Source: Leptolyngbya sp. BL0902 (lineage in GTDB: Bacteria; Cyanobacteriota; Cyanobacteriia; Phormidesmidales; Phormidesmidaceae). Taken from it: DNA of 64,000 nucleotides. Below are positions 25,342-33,931 of the stretch, piece after piece. Within the stretch, counting starts at the first letter, position 1. Every line of letters begins with the position of its first letter. The stretch is taken from assembly GCF_016403105.1 (NCBI RefSeq), contig NZ_CP046155.1:2571906-2635905 (forward strand), in the 5' to 3' direction. A program made the position numbers and the translations under genes. The notes beneath the pieces were generated by a model. The model saw only the letters and a program-made list of their open reading frames with translations, did not search any database and was not told where the DNA came from.

Positions 25342-25644
25342 CTAAATTTCCTCCAGCTTAGAAAGTCGTTCCTCTAGTTGCTCCAGCCGCCGTGAAAACT
25401 CCTGATCCTCCTCCAGTTGGATCAGCCGATCTTGCTGAATCCGCCATGCACCATCAAGCCGCTGGATCTGCTGATAGAGCTGAATTATCGCTGTGGCGAT
25501 AACCTGCTCGCTCTCGGAAAGCCGACTGTAGTTGTCTTTCAGCCAATTCAACCTAGGCTCTAGGTGGTAATCCCGCAGCGGGTTGATGATGTCTGGGCGC
25601 AAAACATCGGCCCCCGGTTGGGGGCTGTTGTCGTTGGGTACCAT
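25342..25644 (-). CDS. Coiled-coil element protein (100 aa)
   Basis: A 100-residue, highly charged, helical protein. After a disordered start (MVPNDNSPQPGADVLRPDII) it has long heptad-type helices (EQVIATAIIQLYQQIQRLDG, FSRRLEQLEERLSKLEEI). ATG 25644 is chosen because AAGGA lies 7 bases upstream; an ATG at 25686 is in frame but has no site. Sits directly downstream of the repressor gene. Function unknown; oligomerisation is likely. Confidence 0.7.
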   Translation of the reverse strand: MVPNDNSPQPGADVLRPDIINPLRDYHLEPRLNWLKDNYSRLSESEQVIATAIIQLYQQIQRLDGAWRIQQDRLIQLEEDQEFSRRLEQLEERLSKLEEI

Positions 25645-25704
25645 AGGGGTGTCCTTAAATTTGAGAGTTTGGCGGGGGTGCTGCATTGCGGCCCCCCGTT
25701 TTTG

Positions 25705-25929
25705 TTACTGCTCGAAAAAGTCGTCTGGCAGGTCTCGAAGCTCACATCTCAACACATTGCACAGGGCTTTAACCTGGCGAATGGTGAGCTGTGCCCTAGC
25801 CCTACCTTTGACCCAATTTCGATACGTGTGATCCGTGACCCCAAGGGCTTTCGCCACATCTTCTTGGGTCACATCTGCTTGCATCCGAAGGACTTCCAAG
25901 GGTGACTCCTTCTTAGAATTCTGTTTCAT
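25705..25929 (-). CDS. XRE/cI-type repressor of the element
   Basis: A 74-residue protein made almost only of an HTH_3 (XRE) domain: LRMQADVTQEDVAKALGVTD, then HTYRNWVKGRARAQLTIRQV. It ends LRCELRDLPDDFFEQ. ATG 25929 (MKQNSKK) fits the usual repressor start; the frame stays open upstream through the operator region, which is unlikely to be coding. It is read away from a region with repeated 14-bp palindromes and is divergent from the replication operon, the geometry of a lysogeny-type switch. Confidence 0.85.
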   Translation of the reverse strand: MKQNSKKESPLEVLRMQADVTQEDVAKALGVTDHTYRNWVKGRARAQLTIRQVKALCNVLRCELRDLPDDFFEQ

Positions 25930-25935
25930 AGTAGC

Positions 25936-25997
25936 GTAAACCAGTTTACGGGTAAAGCCGTTTACGCTATCCTTCAGAGGAAGCATAAATTGCTTTA
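25936..25997. promoter_or_regulatory. Divergent control region with repeated operators
   Basis: Two 14-bp palindromes, GTAAACCAGTTTAC (25936-25949) and GTAAAGCCGTTTAC (25952-25965), are spaced 16 bp centre to centre. A third, weaker half-site (GCTTTAC) ends at about 25997. They cover the presumed repressor promoter and face the replication operon, so they are the likely repressor binding sites. Confidence 0.75.
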
Positions 25998-26075
25998 CGG
26001 AACAAACCCCTCTGATGCGCCCTGCCAAGTTTGCTTCAGGGGGGAACCCCAATTATCCCAACCTGTTGTGACGCT

Positions 26076-26318
26076 ATGTATTCCGGTAAAAACTGGTTAC
26101 GAATTGAGCGAATAGACGAAACGGCCATCCATCTGCGATGCGGCAACCTAGGGGCACCGAACATTCAACCCCGCGCCGCCCTGCTGCACGGGGCCGCCGC
26201 CGATGAACAGCGCCGCCTGCGGCCCGAACACCAACAGGCCCAAGCCCACGCCCCTTTTTATGACTGGGTGGGCAAGCTGCTGTGTGAAGACGACGCCAGC
26301 CGGGGCACGGGCCGATGA
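26076..26318 (+). CDS. Element protein of unknown function (80 aa)
   Basis: First gene of the right operon. An 80-residue protein, MYSGKNWLRIERIDETAIHL then RCGNLGAPNIQPRAALLHGA and a Gln/Arg/His-rich helix. ATG 26076 is chosen since the open frame upstream runs into the operator region. It overlaps the next gene (ATGA). In phage-like elements this slot often encodes a Cro-like or antirepressor protein, but no HTH is seen. Confidence 0.6.
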   Translation: MYSGKNWLRIERIDETAIHLRCGNLGAPNIQPRAALLHGAAADEQRRLRPEHQQAQAHAPFYDWVGKLLCEDDASRGTGR

Positions 26319-26551
26319 ATGACGCTGAATCAACCTATCAAGAGTTGCTTTGCCCTAGCTGCCTGGGGTCGTGGGTTGAGCCAGATGAGGAGGAATCCCC
26401 CTGGTGGAACTGCGAAGAATGCGGCTGGACAGGCAAGCCTGATGATTTGCTGGCACTGGACGAAGATGGCCAGATTCAGCCGAACGAAGAAATGAAAACG
26501 GCGACCACCGCCCTAGGTGATCGCCTTTTTGGTGTTGTGATTCAGAGGTAA
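26315..26551 (+). CDS. Zinc-ribbon protein (78 aa)
   Basis: A 78-residue acidic protein with two CxxC knuckles, LLCPSCLGSW and WNCEECGWTG, spaced as in a zinc ribbon. It overlaps the preceding gene by four bases and ends 6 bp before the primase-like gene. Zinc ribbons often accompany primases and replication proteins, so a helper role in DNA replication or transcription is plausible. Confidence 0.75.
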   Translation: MNDAESTYQELLCPSCLGSWVEPDEEESPWWNCEECGWTGKPDDLLALDEDGQIQPNEEMKTATTALGDRLFGVVIQR

Positions 26552-26557
26552 AAAATT

Positions 26558-28081
26558 GTGAAGACAGCCTTATTGCCGAGCCATCCGCATGGAGCCAGGA
26601 TAGCAGAAATCTTTAGCTACAGTTGGCGCTGGATAGAGACCCCCAACGACGGGCTAAAGACCGACTGGAAGACCAACACAAAGCACCCCATCCGGCCCCG
26701 CATTTTGTGGCAGAAATACCAAGACGCCAGCACCATTGTGGGGGTTCGGTTTGGCAGCACCACCCGCTACGGCCTGGTGGATGTTGACCACGACAGCCCC
26801 CACAACACCCCCGAAGGGATTCAGAAATTGTGCTGGGCACTGGAGACCATCGGCATTGCGCGGCCCATCGTGATCCGTAGTTCATGGAGTGGTGGGCACC
26901 ACATCTATTGCCCCCTGCCCCAGGCCGTCAACACCTTTGGCCTAGCCGTCGCCCTAGAGCAAACCTTCCTAGCCCATGGCTACCCCCTCGCCCCTGGCCA
27001 GCTAGAGTGCTTCCCCAACGTGAAAGCCTATGCCAAATGGTGGGAAGGCGAGTTTACCGAGTACAACGGGCACCGCCTGCCGCTGCAACCCGCCACCGGG
27101 AGCTGTGTAGTCGATCCCTTCGACCTAGACCCCATGCCCCAGGGCGAAAACCTGGCCATCTTCCTGGGAATGTGGGACAACCGCCAACAGCACACCGACA
27201 TGGAGATGCTGCTAGAGGCCATTTCCACTGCCAAGGCCCACCGCCGCAAACGGCAGCGCATGGCCAAAGGCAAGGTAGCCCAGTGGCAAGCCGACCTGGA
27301 GGCCACTATTGCAGAGGGGTGGACAGGCCCACACCAGACCAACCACCTGCTGAAGGAAATCGCCTGCTACGGGAGAGTGTTTCGCGGCCTCGGTGGACAG
27401 GAGCTGGTGGACTACATCGAGCGCACCGCCACCAATGCCCCCGGCTTCTTCCAGTTCAGCGATCACCAGGCCGACCTCAACCGCCGTGCCCATCATTGGG
27501 CCATCTCCGCCAGCCATTACTACTGGCCCCTGGGCAGCTTGCCCTTGATCAACCACACCAACCTATCGGTAAACGAATACCGTGCCGCCGAGGCCCGCGA
27601 GCGCATCAAAGAGGCGATCACCAAGCTGGGCGATGCCGTGGGCCTTTCCATCCGCCAACTGGCCACTAAGCTGGCAGAGCTGGCCCAATGCTCCATCGCC
27701 ACCCTGTACCGAAACCGGGAACTGTGGCACCCCGCAGGCACCGCAGAGGCCACCCCAGAGGCCACCCCAGAGGCCACCCCCACCGAACAGCCTGTAACAG
27801 CCCAGACAGAGCGGGTTCCAGCCACCATAGAGGAGATGAGAGCCCTCGTGAGGGAGAGCCTCGGAATCCTTGAAAACTCGACTGTTACAGGCCAAGGGGG
27901 GGAAAATGAAGTGTGTAGCTTGAAATCCCTCCTTCAAAAAAATTTAAAATCCGGGCAGAGAGAGGGGGGGCCGGGGGGGAGAGAGGGTTTTCCACAGGGG
28001 AAGGCTGTGGAAAACTCCCCCGGTGTGGGCTGGCTACCCCGGTTGGACTGGAAAGAGGGGGCCGTGGCTGATGTCCGGTAG
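26558..28081 (+). CDS. AEP-type primase/replication protein
   Basis: A 507-residue protein whose first ~220 residues look like an archaeo-eukaryotic primase (AEP) catalytic core: YGLVDVDHDSPHNTPEG (paired acidic metal ligands), IRSSWSGGHHIYCPLPQ (S-x-G-x-H motif) and QLECFPNVKAYAKWW (the acidic E-x-FPK-type motif). The C-terminal part is helical, with a possible HTH (LSIRQLATKLAELAQCSIAT), then three EATP repeats and a low-complexity tail. No helicase (P-loop) domain is present, so it would rely on a host helicase. GTG 26558 is the start. It is the probable initiator of element replication. Confidence 0.7.
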   Translation: MKTALLPSHPHGARIAEIFSYSWRWIETPNDGLKTDWKTNTKHPIRPRILWQKYQDASTIVGVRFGSTTRYGLVDVDHDSPHNTPEGIQKLCWALETIGIARPIVIRSSWSGGHHIYCPLPQAVNTFGLAVALEQTFLAHGYPLAPGQLECFPNVKAYAKWWEGEFTEYNGHRLPLQPATGSCVVDPFDLDPMPQGENLAIFLGMWDNRQQHTDMEMLLEAISTAKAHRRKRQRMAKGKVAQWQADLEATIAEGWTGPHQTNHLLKEIACYGRVFRGLGGQELVDYIERTATNAPGFFQFSDHQADLNRRAHHWAISASHYYWPLGSLPLINHTNLSVNEYRAAEARERIKEAITKLGDAVGLSIRQLATKLAELAQCSIATLYRNRELWHPAGTAEATPEATPEATPTEQPVTAQTERVPATIEEMRALVRESLGILENSTVTGQGGENEVCSLKSLLQKNLKSGQREGGPGGREGFPQGKAVENSPGVGWLPRLDWKEGAVADVR

Positions 28082-28280
28082 ACTCCCCGCCCCCACCGAC
28101 CTCTCCCCACTGATCGCCCAGGCCGACGCCCTGCGAATCGAGCTGGGCTACAGCCGATTCAGCCACCTAAGCGCCTGGTGCGATGATGGCTCACCCCTCA
28201 CCTGTGATGCCGGGGCACTAGAGCGGCTGATTGAGCGGTTATGCGTCCTGTGGGTAGAGAGGCAGCACTATCATGGCTAA
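28071..28280 (+). CDS. Element protein of unknown function (69 aa)
   Basis: A 69-residue protein, MSGRLPAPTDLSPLIAQADA then LRIELGYSRFSHLSAWCDDG and GALERLIERLCVLWVERQHY. ATG 28071 overlaps the end of the primase-like gene by 11 bases, and its own end overlaps the next gene by 8. Mostly helical. No known family; coupling suggests a replication or excision accessory. Confidence 0.65.
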   Translation: MSGRLPAPTDLSPLIAQADALRIELGYSRFSHLSAWCDDGSPLTCDAGALERLIERLCVLWVERQHYHG

Positions 28281-28473
28281 CTCCCCCTGGCTATCCACCG
28301 CCGCCGCCTGCAATCGCCTGGGCGTATCCCGCTGGGTGCTGGCCACCGCCAGAGCCAACGGCGAACTGAAGAAGGGCCACCACTGGAAAGTGAAGAACCC
28401 AACCGCCGCTCGCCTAACGTACCTGTGGCACGTCGAGCGGCTGGAGAAGTGGCAAAGTCAAGTTCATACTTAG
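28273..28473 (+). CDS. Excisionase-like HTH protein
   Basis: A 66-residue protein with a MerR/Xis-like helix-turn-helix: LSTAAACNRLGVSRWVLATA followed by ANGELKKGHHWKVKNP. Located beside the convergent integrase gene, the usual place for a recombination directionality factor, so it is the better excisionase candidate of the two small HTH proteins in the element. Assignment as Xis is inference. Confidence 0.7.
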   Translation: MANSPWLSTAAACNRLGVSRWVLATARANGELKKGHHWKVKNPTAARLTYLWHVERLEKWQSQVHT

Positions 28474-28607
28474 TAGTAGAAAGGCGATTTTCCTAGTTAT
28501 TAGTTGAAAATGGCCATAAAAAACAGGCTAAAACGGCTCAAAGCATAGCCAGTCAATGGATACGGCTGTTTTGAGTTTCTGTTAGCAACCTCAGAAAAAA
28601 CACCATG

Positions 28608-28642
28608 CGTTAGTAAGAAATAAATTTCATTTCCTACTAACG
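28608..28642. terminator. Hairpin between excisionase-like gene and integrase
   Basis: Arms CGTTAGTAAGAAAT (28608-28621) and ATTTCCTACTAACG (28629-28642) pair with one mismatch. It overlaps the integrase stop and probably ends both convergent transcripts. Confidence 0.65.
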
Positions 28643-29710
28643 AGGTGCCGACGGACGATCACCCCTAGCCAGCCCCGCCTGGTAGATGGCCCAATACGTC
28701 CCTTCGTCGATCCAGCGGCGGTACACCCGGCAATGGGTTTCTGGGCTGTGGCCCATCAACTTGGCCCCAAACTCAGGCGCAAAGCCAAATTCTAGGCACC
28801 GCCGCGCAAAGCAGTGGCGTAGGTCGTAGGCTTGGCACTTCCCAAACCGCTCGAAGAAACGGGCCGTCTTCGTGCCGAGCTGGGCATTAGTGTAATTGGT
28901 GATGTTCTCCAGCGGTGGCAAGACCTGGTGCTGCAATTCCCAGGCCGTCGCCCACTCTGGATAGAGCGGCCACACAAACCGCGCCCCGGTTTTGGTGTCC
29001 TCACTCACCCGCACCGTGGGGAAGTCCGCCAGGTCGCAACTATACACCTCATGGGGGCGCAACCCATACGCCGCCAGCATTCCAAACAACCATCGCCACC
29101 CTGGATCGGCAATTTGGCCGCGCCACTCTGCAATTTGGTCATCGGTGGGCAACGACCTGGGGTCAACCGCCGTCGCCGAATAGCCCCCCTTGAGCTGCGC
29201 CAGCCCCGCCGACGGCAACCCCGCAAACTCTGCGAGCTGTCGATAGGCATTGCAGGCCCGCAACCGTGATCGCGAATCCTCAGTCGTCTTTTCGGCGGTC
29301 TGCTCCAACAGGGCCACCGTCAGCGGTGCCTCGGTGGGGAGTTTGTTGAACGGTTGCTGGTAGTCCGTCCGCCAGGTGATCGCCGCCCCCCGCCACTGCC
29401 GCCGAAACCGCTCGATCCACTCCCCCACCGATTCTGCCCTGGTGCCCCGCCAATCGGCCCAATCGAAGCGGCCACCCTCCAGAGCCACCCCAATGGCCTT
29501 GGCCTGTTCCTCCGCCAGGGCCAAGCCCCTAGGGTTCGCTGGCAACCCCAGGGCGATCCGCTGCTGGTGTGGGCCATCCTTCGCACTGCCAGGGGCCGGG
29601 GGAAACGTGCCCCGGACGTAAAGTTTTTGGTTCAGCACTTGCAACCGCACCCGGATGCGCCCCGCTTTCAGTCGCCCATTGGCTCGGTTCAGCCGCTCCT
29701 GAAAATCCAT
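28637..29710 (-). CDS. int: Tyrosine recombinase (integrase) of the element
   Basis: A 357-residue phage-type integrase. The N-terminal region has a beta-rich arm-binding part and a SAM-like core-binding segment (ESVGEWIERFRRQWRGAAIT). The catalytic domain shows AAYGLRPHEVYSCDL (Arg I), EDTKTGARFVWPL (Lys), AYDLRHCFARRCLEFG (Arg II; Tyr replaces the usual His two residues before Leu-Arg), MGHSPETHCRVYRRW (His and nucleophile Tyr). It begins 130 bp from the att core inside the intact tRNA-Cys, as expected for the enzyme that inserted this element. ATG 29710. Confidence 0.93.
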   Translation of the reverse strand: MDFQERLNRANGRLKAGRIRVRLQVLNQKLYVRGTFPPAPGSAKDGPHQQRIALGLPANPRGLALAEEQAKAIGVALEGGRFDWADWRGTRAESVGEWIERFRRQWRGAAITWRTDYQQPFNKLPTEAPLTVALLEQTAEKTTEDSRSRLRACNAYRQLAEFAGLPSAGLAQLKGGYSATAVDPRSLPTDDQIAEWRGQIADPGWRWLFGMLAAYGLRPHEVYSCDLADFPTVRVSEDTKTGARFVWPLYPEWATAWELQHQVLPPLENITNYTNAQLGTKTARFFERFGKCQAYDLRHCFARRCLEFGFAPEFGAKLMGHSPETHCRVYRRWIDEGTYWAIYQAGLARGDRPSAPR

Positions 29711-29839
29711 GCCTAAAAATTGCCTAGAATCTTGGCCTCAATTATCTACAACTAGCCACAACTGGCAACAATACACAAAACAATACAATCCCAAAACGCT
29801 TGATTTACAAGGGCTTTGGGCTAAAACTTGGCATAAAAA

Positions 29840-29914
<75 letters not shown>

Positions 29915-29983
29915 GCCTTCGGTTTACTAGTATAGCAAAGGAAGGCTCGCAGTTTTGTATCCGGCGATAAATCTGAGGATGGG

Positions 29984-31528
29984 CTAGCCTCCTAGGATAA
30001 ACAGCCCCAGCATGGTGGCGCTATTCCATAGGCTGTGCAGCACCATGGGAGAGAGCAGGTTGCGAGTGCGGCTATAGACGATACCTAAAATGCAGCCTAG
30101 CAGGGTGAGGGGCAGCACCTCCGACAGGCTAAGGTGGGCAGCGGCGAAGATGAGGCCACTTAGCCCTACGGCCCAACCGACGCCCATGTATTTGGTGAGC
30201 GAGGGCAGCAGAAAGCCGCGAAATAGGGTTTCTTCAAACAGGGGGGCGGCGATGGCGGCAGTAGTAAAGAAGACAATCAGGGCGACGGGATCCTGTTCTT
30301 CGAGCACCGTTTGCAGGAGGGGGTTGCTGCCGCCCTGGCCTTGCCAAATTTGTTGGTTAACCAGGGCAACCATCAACATCAGCGGTAGGGCAACGAGATA
30401 GCCGCCTGCGCCCCAAAGCAGTCCTGGCAGCGAGAGTCTAATCCGAAATAGCCCCTCAGGCAGAGGGCGATAGGGCCGTACCGACAGCCACAAAACGCCC
30501 AAGCCTCCGGCGGACATGAGGAGGTAGTAGGTGAGGGAAAAGATGGCTCGTCCGCGACTGCTGAGGGCGGCACCGCTGAGGCCCAAACCACCCAGCAGCA
30601 GGGGCAGCAGGATTTGCCCGACAAAGAAGAAGCCCACAATCAGCACTTGCCAGATGGTTTCGCCATCCCAGGGAATGACCCACTCTGGGCTAGCGGGGCG
30701 GCGCAGGAGGGAGCGGTTGCCTTTGAGGAACCACTGGATGCCGAGGCCGAGGAGGATTCCAATGCCCAGGACGGCCCCCAGGACGGGTAATGTGCCGACG
30801 ATAGCCAGTTTCACCAGTTGATCTTGGGCAGCGATTTGCTCTTGGTCGAGCAGTTGCTGGCGGTCGCCTTCCCGATTTTCGACACGATAGAGTTGTTCTA
30901 GAGCGCGGGTTTCAAACCAGCCCTTGAGGGATTGCCGCAGCCAAGCCTCGTCTTCGGGGAGGGCGGTTTTCTCGTCCCACAGGCGGATGAGGGTGGTGGC
31001 GGTGCGGATCAGCGCATCGGGGGCGGTGTCGCTGGTTTGGACTTGGCTCCAGCGGTCTAGGGCGGCGGGCAATTGATCCTGAGCCGCGTCCATCAACCCT
31101 AGGCGCACATCCAGTTCGGCAATTAGGGTTTGCTGTTGGGCCAGGGCGGTTTGTTGACGGCGGGGCAGGGGTTTGCCGTCATTAGCTGATTCCCCCAGGT
31201 TGGCCGGAAGGGGGGACGCCTCCTGGGCTAGGGCGGTGGCTTCTTCACGGACGGATTTGTACTGCTTTTGGGCGGTGGCGATGGGATCTTCTCCCAGCAA
31301 ACCCTGACGCAGCAGGGGCCACTGGTCGGGGGGCAGTCCGGCCCCATCCCAGGCGCTACTTTCGAGCAGCAGGTCGGTTTGGTAAAGCTGAAGCTGACTG
31401 GCCACCTGGGGCTCGGTCAGGCTATTGAAGAGCGACTGCGCCAGCACCAGAGACACCAGGGCCGTAACAACAATCAGGGCCAAACGTTTGAGGGAAAGGC
31501 CCGAAGCCGTGGGGTCAGAGGGAGCCAT
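29984..31528 (-). CDS. CPBP family intramembrane metalloprotease
   Basis: A 514-residue membrane protein. A helix near the N-terminus (LALIVVTALVSLVLAQSLF) is followed by a soluble ~200-residue region, then about eight transmembrane helices. The CPBP/CAAX-protease (ABI) domain at about 400-510 has the glutamate motif FEETLFRGFLLPSL, AAHLSLSEVLPL with the catalytic His, and MVLHSLWNSA with the second His. Cyanobacterial members of this long type are common; their substrates are unknown. It starts 265 bp from the hemL stop, on the same strand. Confidence 0.92.
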   Translation of the reverse strand: MAPSDPTASGLSLKRLALIVVTALVSLVLAQSLFNSLTEPQVASQLQLYQTDLLLESSAWDGAGLPPDQWPLLRQGLLGEDPIATAQKQYKSVREEATALAQEASPLPANLGESANDGKPLPRRQQTALAQQQTLIAELDVRLGLMDAAQDQLPAALDRWSQVQTSDTAPDALIRTATTLIRLWDEKTALPEDEAWLRQSLKGWFETRALEQLYRVENREGDRQQLLDQEQIAAQDQLVKLAIVGTLPVLGAVLGIGILLGLGIQWFLKGNRSLLRRPASPEWVIPWDGETIWQVLIVGFFFVGQILLPLLLGGLGLSGAALSSRGRAIFSLTYYLLMSAGGLGVLWLSVRPYRPLPEGLFRIRLSLPGLLWGAGGYLVALPLMLMVALVNQQIWQGQGGSNPLLQTVLEEQDPVALIVFFTTAAIAAPLFEETLFRGFLLPSLTKYMGVGWAVGLSGLIFAAAHLSLSEVLPLTLLGCILGIVYSRTRNLLSPMVLHSLWNSATMLGLFILGG

Positions 31529-31664
31529 GGTATCCGTGGTAGGTATGAATTGTGATCGATTGTGTCACGTCGGTTGAACGGCGCGATGAAAGGGATCAGC
31601 CAGGTTGTTGGGTGTTGAGCGTGGCTGAGCCGATGTGGTGGGTGAAATCTTCCTGAACCTAGTC

Positions 31665-31770
31665 TCTCCCTCACCCTAAATCCCTCTCCCAAGTTGGGAG
31701 AGGGACTTTGACAGCAGTTTCCGGCTCCCCTCTCCTCCCTGGGAGAGGGGCTGGGGGTGAGGGCAAGCTC
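31665..31770. repeat. Palindromic CTCTCCC-type repeat pair
   Basis: Two adjacent palindromes, CCCTCTCCC-aagtt-GGGAGAGGG and CCCCTCTCC-tccct-GGGAGAGGGG, are flanked by CCCTCACCC and GGGTGAGGG arms that pair over ~80 bp. Related cores occur near 10.7 kb, 17.4 kb and 33.4 kb, so this looks like a dispersed intergenic repeat. Confidence 0.6.
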
Positions 31771-31793
31771 AGCCTAAGCCGGGAGGGTATGCC

Positions 31794-33095
31794 CTACAGA
31801 ATCGCGAACACCTCGCGGGCGGCGGCGAGGGTGGTGTCGATGTCGGCGTCGGTGTGGGCGAGGGAGGTGAACCCGGCCTCGAACTGGGAGGGGGCGAGGT
31901 ACACGCCGCGCTCTAGCATGGCCCGATGGAAGCGACTGAACTTATCCAGGTCAGCCTGCTTGGCTTCTTCATAGCGGGTGATGGGGCCGGGGTGGAAGAA
32001 CATCCCAAACATGGCGCTGATGTGGCCGCCGCAGACTTCGTGTCCGGCCTCACGGGCGGCTTGGAGCAGCCCTTCGCTGAGCTTAGCCGTCAGCCGTTCC
32101 AGTTCTTCGTAGGTGCCGGGGCGCTGGAGCAGTTCCAGGGTTTTGATGCCTGCGGTCATGGCTAGGGGGTTGCCGGAGAGGGTGCCTGCTTGATACACCG
32201 GGCCAGCGGGGGCGACCATTTCCATGATCTCCCGCCGACCGCCGTAGGCCCCTACAGGCAGACCGCCGCCGATCACCTTACCCATGGTGGTGAGGTCGGG
32301 GGTGACGTTGAACTTAGCTTGGGCACCGCCGTAGGAAATACGGAACCCGGTCATCACTTCGTCGAACACTAGCAGGGCGTCGTTTTCGCGGGTGAGGTCG
32401 CGCAGCCCCTCTAGGAAGCCCGCATCGGGGGTGATAAAGCCCGCATTGCCGACCACGGGTTCTAGAATCACGCCCGCAATTTCCCCCGGATTTTGGGCAA
32501 ACAGGGCCTTCACCGCTTCCAGGTCGTTGTAGGGGGCGGTGAGGGTGTCGCTGGTGGCCGCCTTGGGCACTCCGGGAGAATCGGGCAGACCCAGGGTAGC
32601 CACGCCAGAACCTGCCTGCACCAGGAACATATCCGCATGGCCGTGGTAGCAGCCGGAGAACTTAATAATCTTGTCGCGCTTGGTGTAGGCCCGCATCAGG
32701 CGCAGCACTGCCATACAGGCTTCGGTGCCGGAGTTCACAAAGCGCACCATTTCCACGCTGGGCACGGCCTGGATCACCATCTCCGCCAGCACGTTTTCCA
32801 GATAGCAGGGTGCGCCAAAGCTCGTGCCCTTCTCCAACGCCGCTGCCAGGGCCGAGAGCACTTCGGGGTGGGCATGGCCGCAAATGGCAGGCCCCCAGGT
32901 GCCCACGTAGTCAATATATTGGTTGCCGTCTACGTCCCAAATGTACGCCCCTTTGACGTGGTCGAAGACGATGGGTTGCCCCCCCACCGACTTAAAGGCC
33001 CGCACCGGAGAGCTAACCCCCCCCGGCATCAGATTTTGGGCAGCGGTAAAGATTTCTTGGGATTTCGATGTTTTTAATGGGGCTGTACTGACCAA
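31794..33095 (-). CDS. hemL: Glutamate-1-semialdehyde 2,1-aminomutase
   Basis: A 433-residue PLP enzyme that converts glutamate-1-semialdehyde into 5-aminolevulinate, the last step of the C5 route feeding heme, chlorophyll and bilins. Landmarks: [20 protein letters not shown], the PLP-binding [20 protein letters not shown] and [11 protein letters not shown], the Asp in [12 protein letters not shown], and the Schiff-base Lys in [18 protein letters not shown]. Normal length. It belongs to fold-type I class III aminotransferases but the motif set is specific to HemL. Monocistronic, ATG 33095. Confidence 0.97.
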   Translation of the reverse strand: MVSTAPLKTSKSQEIFTAAQNLMPGGVSSPVRAFKSVGGQPIVFDHVKGAYIWDVDGNQYIDYVGTWGPAICGHAHPEVLSALAAALEKGTSFGAPCYLENVLAEMVIQAVPSVEMVRFVNSGTEACMAVLRLMRAYTKRDKIIKFSGCYHGHADMFLVQAGSGVATLGLPDSPGVPKAATSDTLTAPYNDLEAVKALFAQNPGEIAGVILEPVVGNAGFITPDAGFLEGLRDLTRENDALLVFDEVMTGFRISYGGAQAKFNVTPDLTTMGKVIGGGLPVGAYGGRREIMEMVAPAGPVYQAGTLSGNPLAMTAGIKTLELLQRPGTYEELERLTAKLSEGLLQAAREAGHEVCGGHISAMFGMFFHPGPITRYEEAKQADLDKFSRFHRAMLERGVYLAPSQFEAGFTSLAHTDADIDTTLAAAREVFAIL

Positions 33096-33527
33096 AGCAC
33101 TTTCCTCGCAGATACCTAAAACGTAAGCATCCAGGCGGTATTGGCGACCTGGATTTGGCTCTGATCATTATCCTATTGATTGACCGAAGCACGCCCGCAG
33201 ATGTTACGGAATGTTGCGTTAACGGAACATCCTATGGCCAAGCACCCAGAGGTTCTCTGGGGCCCAAGCCCTCACTCCAATGGGGTAGCCCCGGCTCACA
33301 GTACCCTGCCCAGCCTGAAAGGGGCGGCGTTTGGTACACTAAAAGTCTTGTCTTCTAGGTTTTAGCTAGCCCTCATCCCTAGCCTCCCTCCCCGGCAAGA
33401 GAGGAGCGCAAAAAGAGATTTTCACCGTCCCTCGCCTAGGTTGGGAGCGGGATGGAGAAAGCGGGCCATAGCCTTTCGCACCCCACGACAAACGCCATCC
33501 CTGTGTTTCTGTCCTTGAGCTAGCCCC
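33096..33527. other. Intergenic spacer between hemL and ureA
   Basis: A 432-base divergent spacer. It contains a CTCATCCCTAGCCTCCCTCCCC repeat-like stretch around 33370-33430 and a short imperfect palindrome around GGAATGTT/GGAACATCC near 33210-33232. Promoters for both genes should lie here. No coding signal seen. Confidence 0.4.
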
Positions 33528-33830
33528 ATGCAACTGACCCCCCAAGAGAAAGATAAGCTGCTGATTTTCACCGCTGCTCTGGTGGCAGAACGGCGCAAAA
33601 ATCGCGGACTAAAGCTGAATCACCCAGAGGCCGTCGCCTACATTTCGGCGGCTATTTTGGAGGGGGCGCGGGATGGCCGCACTGTGGCAGAACTGATGAG
33701 CTACGGCACCACCCTGCTCAGCCGGGAGGACGTCATGGATGGCGTAGCCGATATGATCCACGAGGTGCAGGTGGAGGCCACCTTCCCCGACGGCACCAAA
33801 CTCGTCACCGTTCACGATCCCATTCGCTAG
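33528..33830 (+). CDS. ureA: Urease subunit gamma
   Basis: The 100-residue gamma subunit of urease, the nickel enzyme hydrolysing urea to ammonia and carbamate. The full-length sequence [40 protein letters not shown] and [20 protein letters not shown] is typical. It is separated from ureB by an S41 peptidase gene, and ureC (the catalytic subunit) is not next to either, so the urease genes are split in this genome. Confidence 0.97.
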   Translation: MQLTPQEKDKLLIFTAALVAERRKNRGLKLNHPEAVAYISAAILEGARDGRTVAELMSYGTTLLSREDVMDGVADMIHEVQVEATFPDGTKLVTVHDPIR

Positions 33831-33931
33831 GGTTGCTGGGTTTGCGGCTAGCGATGGGGCGATGGCCAGCGCAGGCGACTGGTTTTGAGACATTCAGATC
33901 GTGGGCTGATTTAGCCCTAGGTTTGCCTGGT

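Noticed and set aside
26884-27669. A 261-codon open frame overlapping the primase-like gene in another frame
   Set aside because: Pro/Arg/Gln-rich shadow of GC-rich coding DNA with no family features; the AEP motifs are in the other frame.
27746-27781. CRISPR-like array from short repeats
   Set aside because: Three contiguous 12-bp units without spacers, in frame and encoding EATP; a coding tandem repeat. No CRISPR array was seen anywhere in the window.
33155-33365. Small open frames between hemL and ureA
   Set aside because: Low-complexity, no ribosome site, overlapping each other in different frames; treated as spacer.
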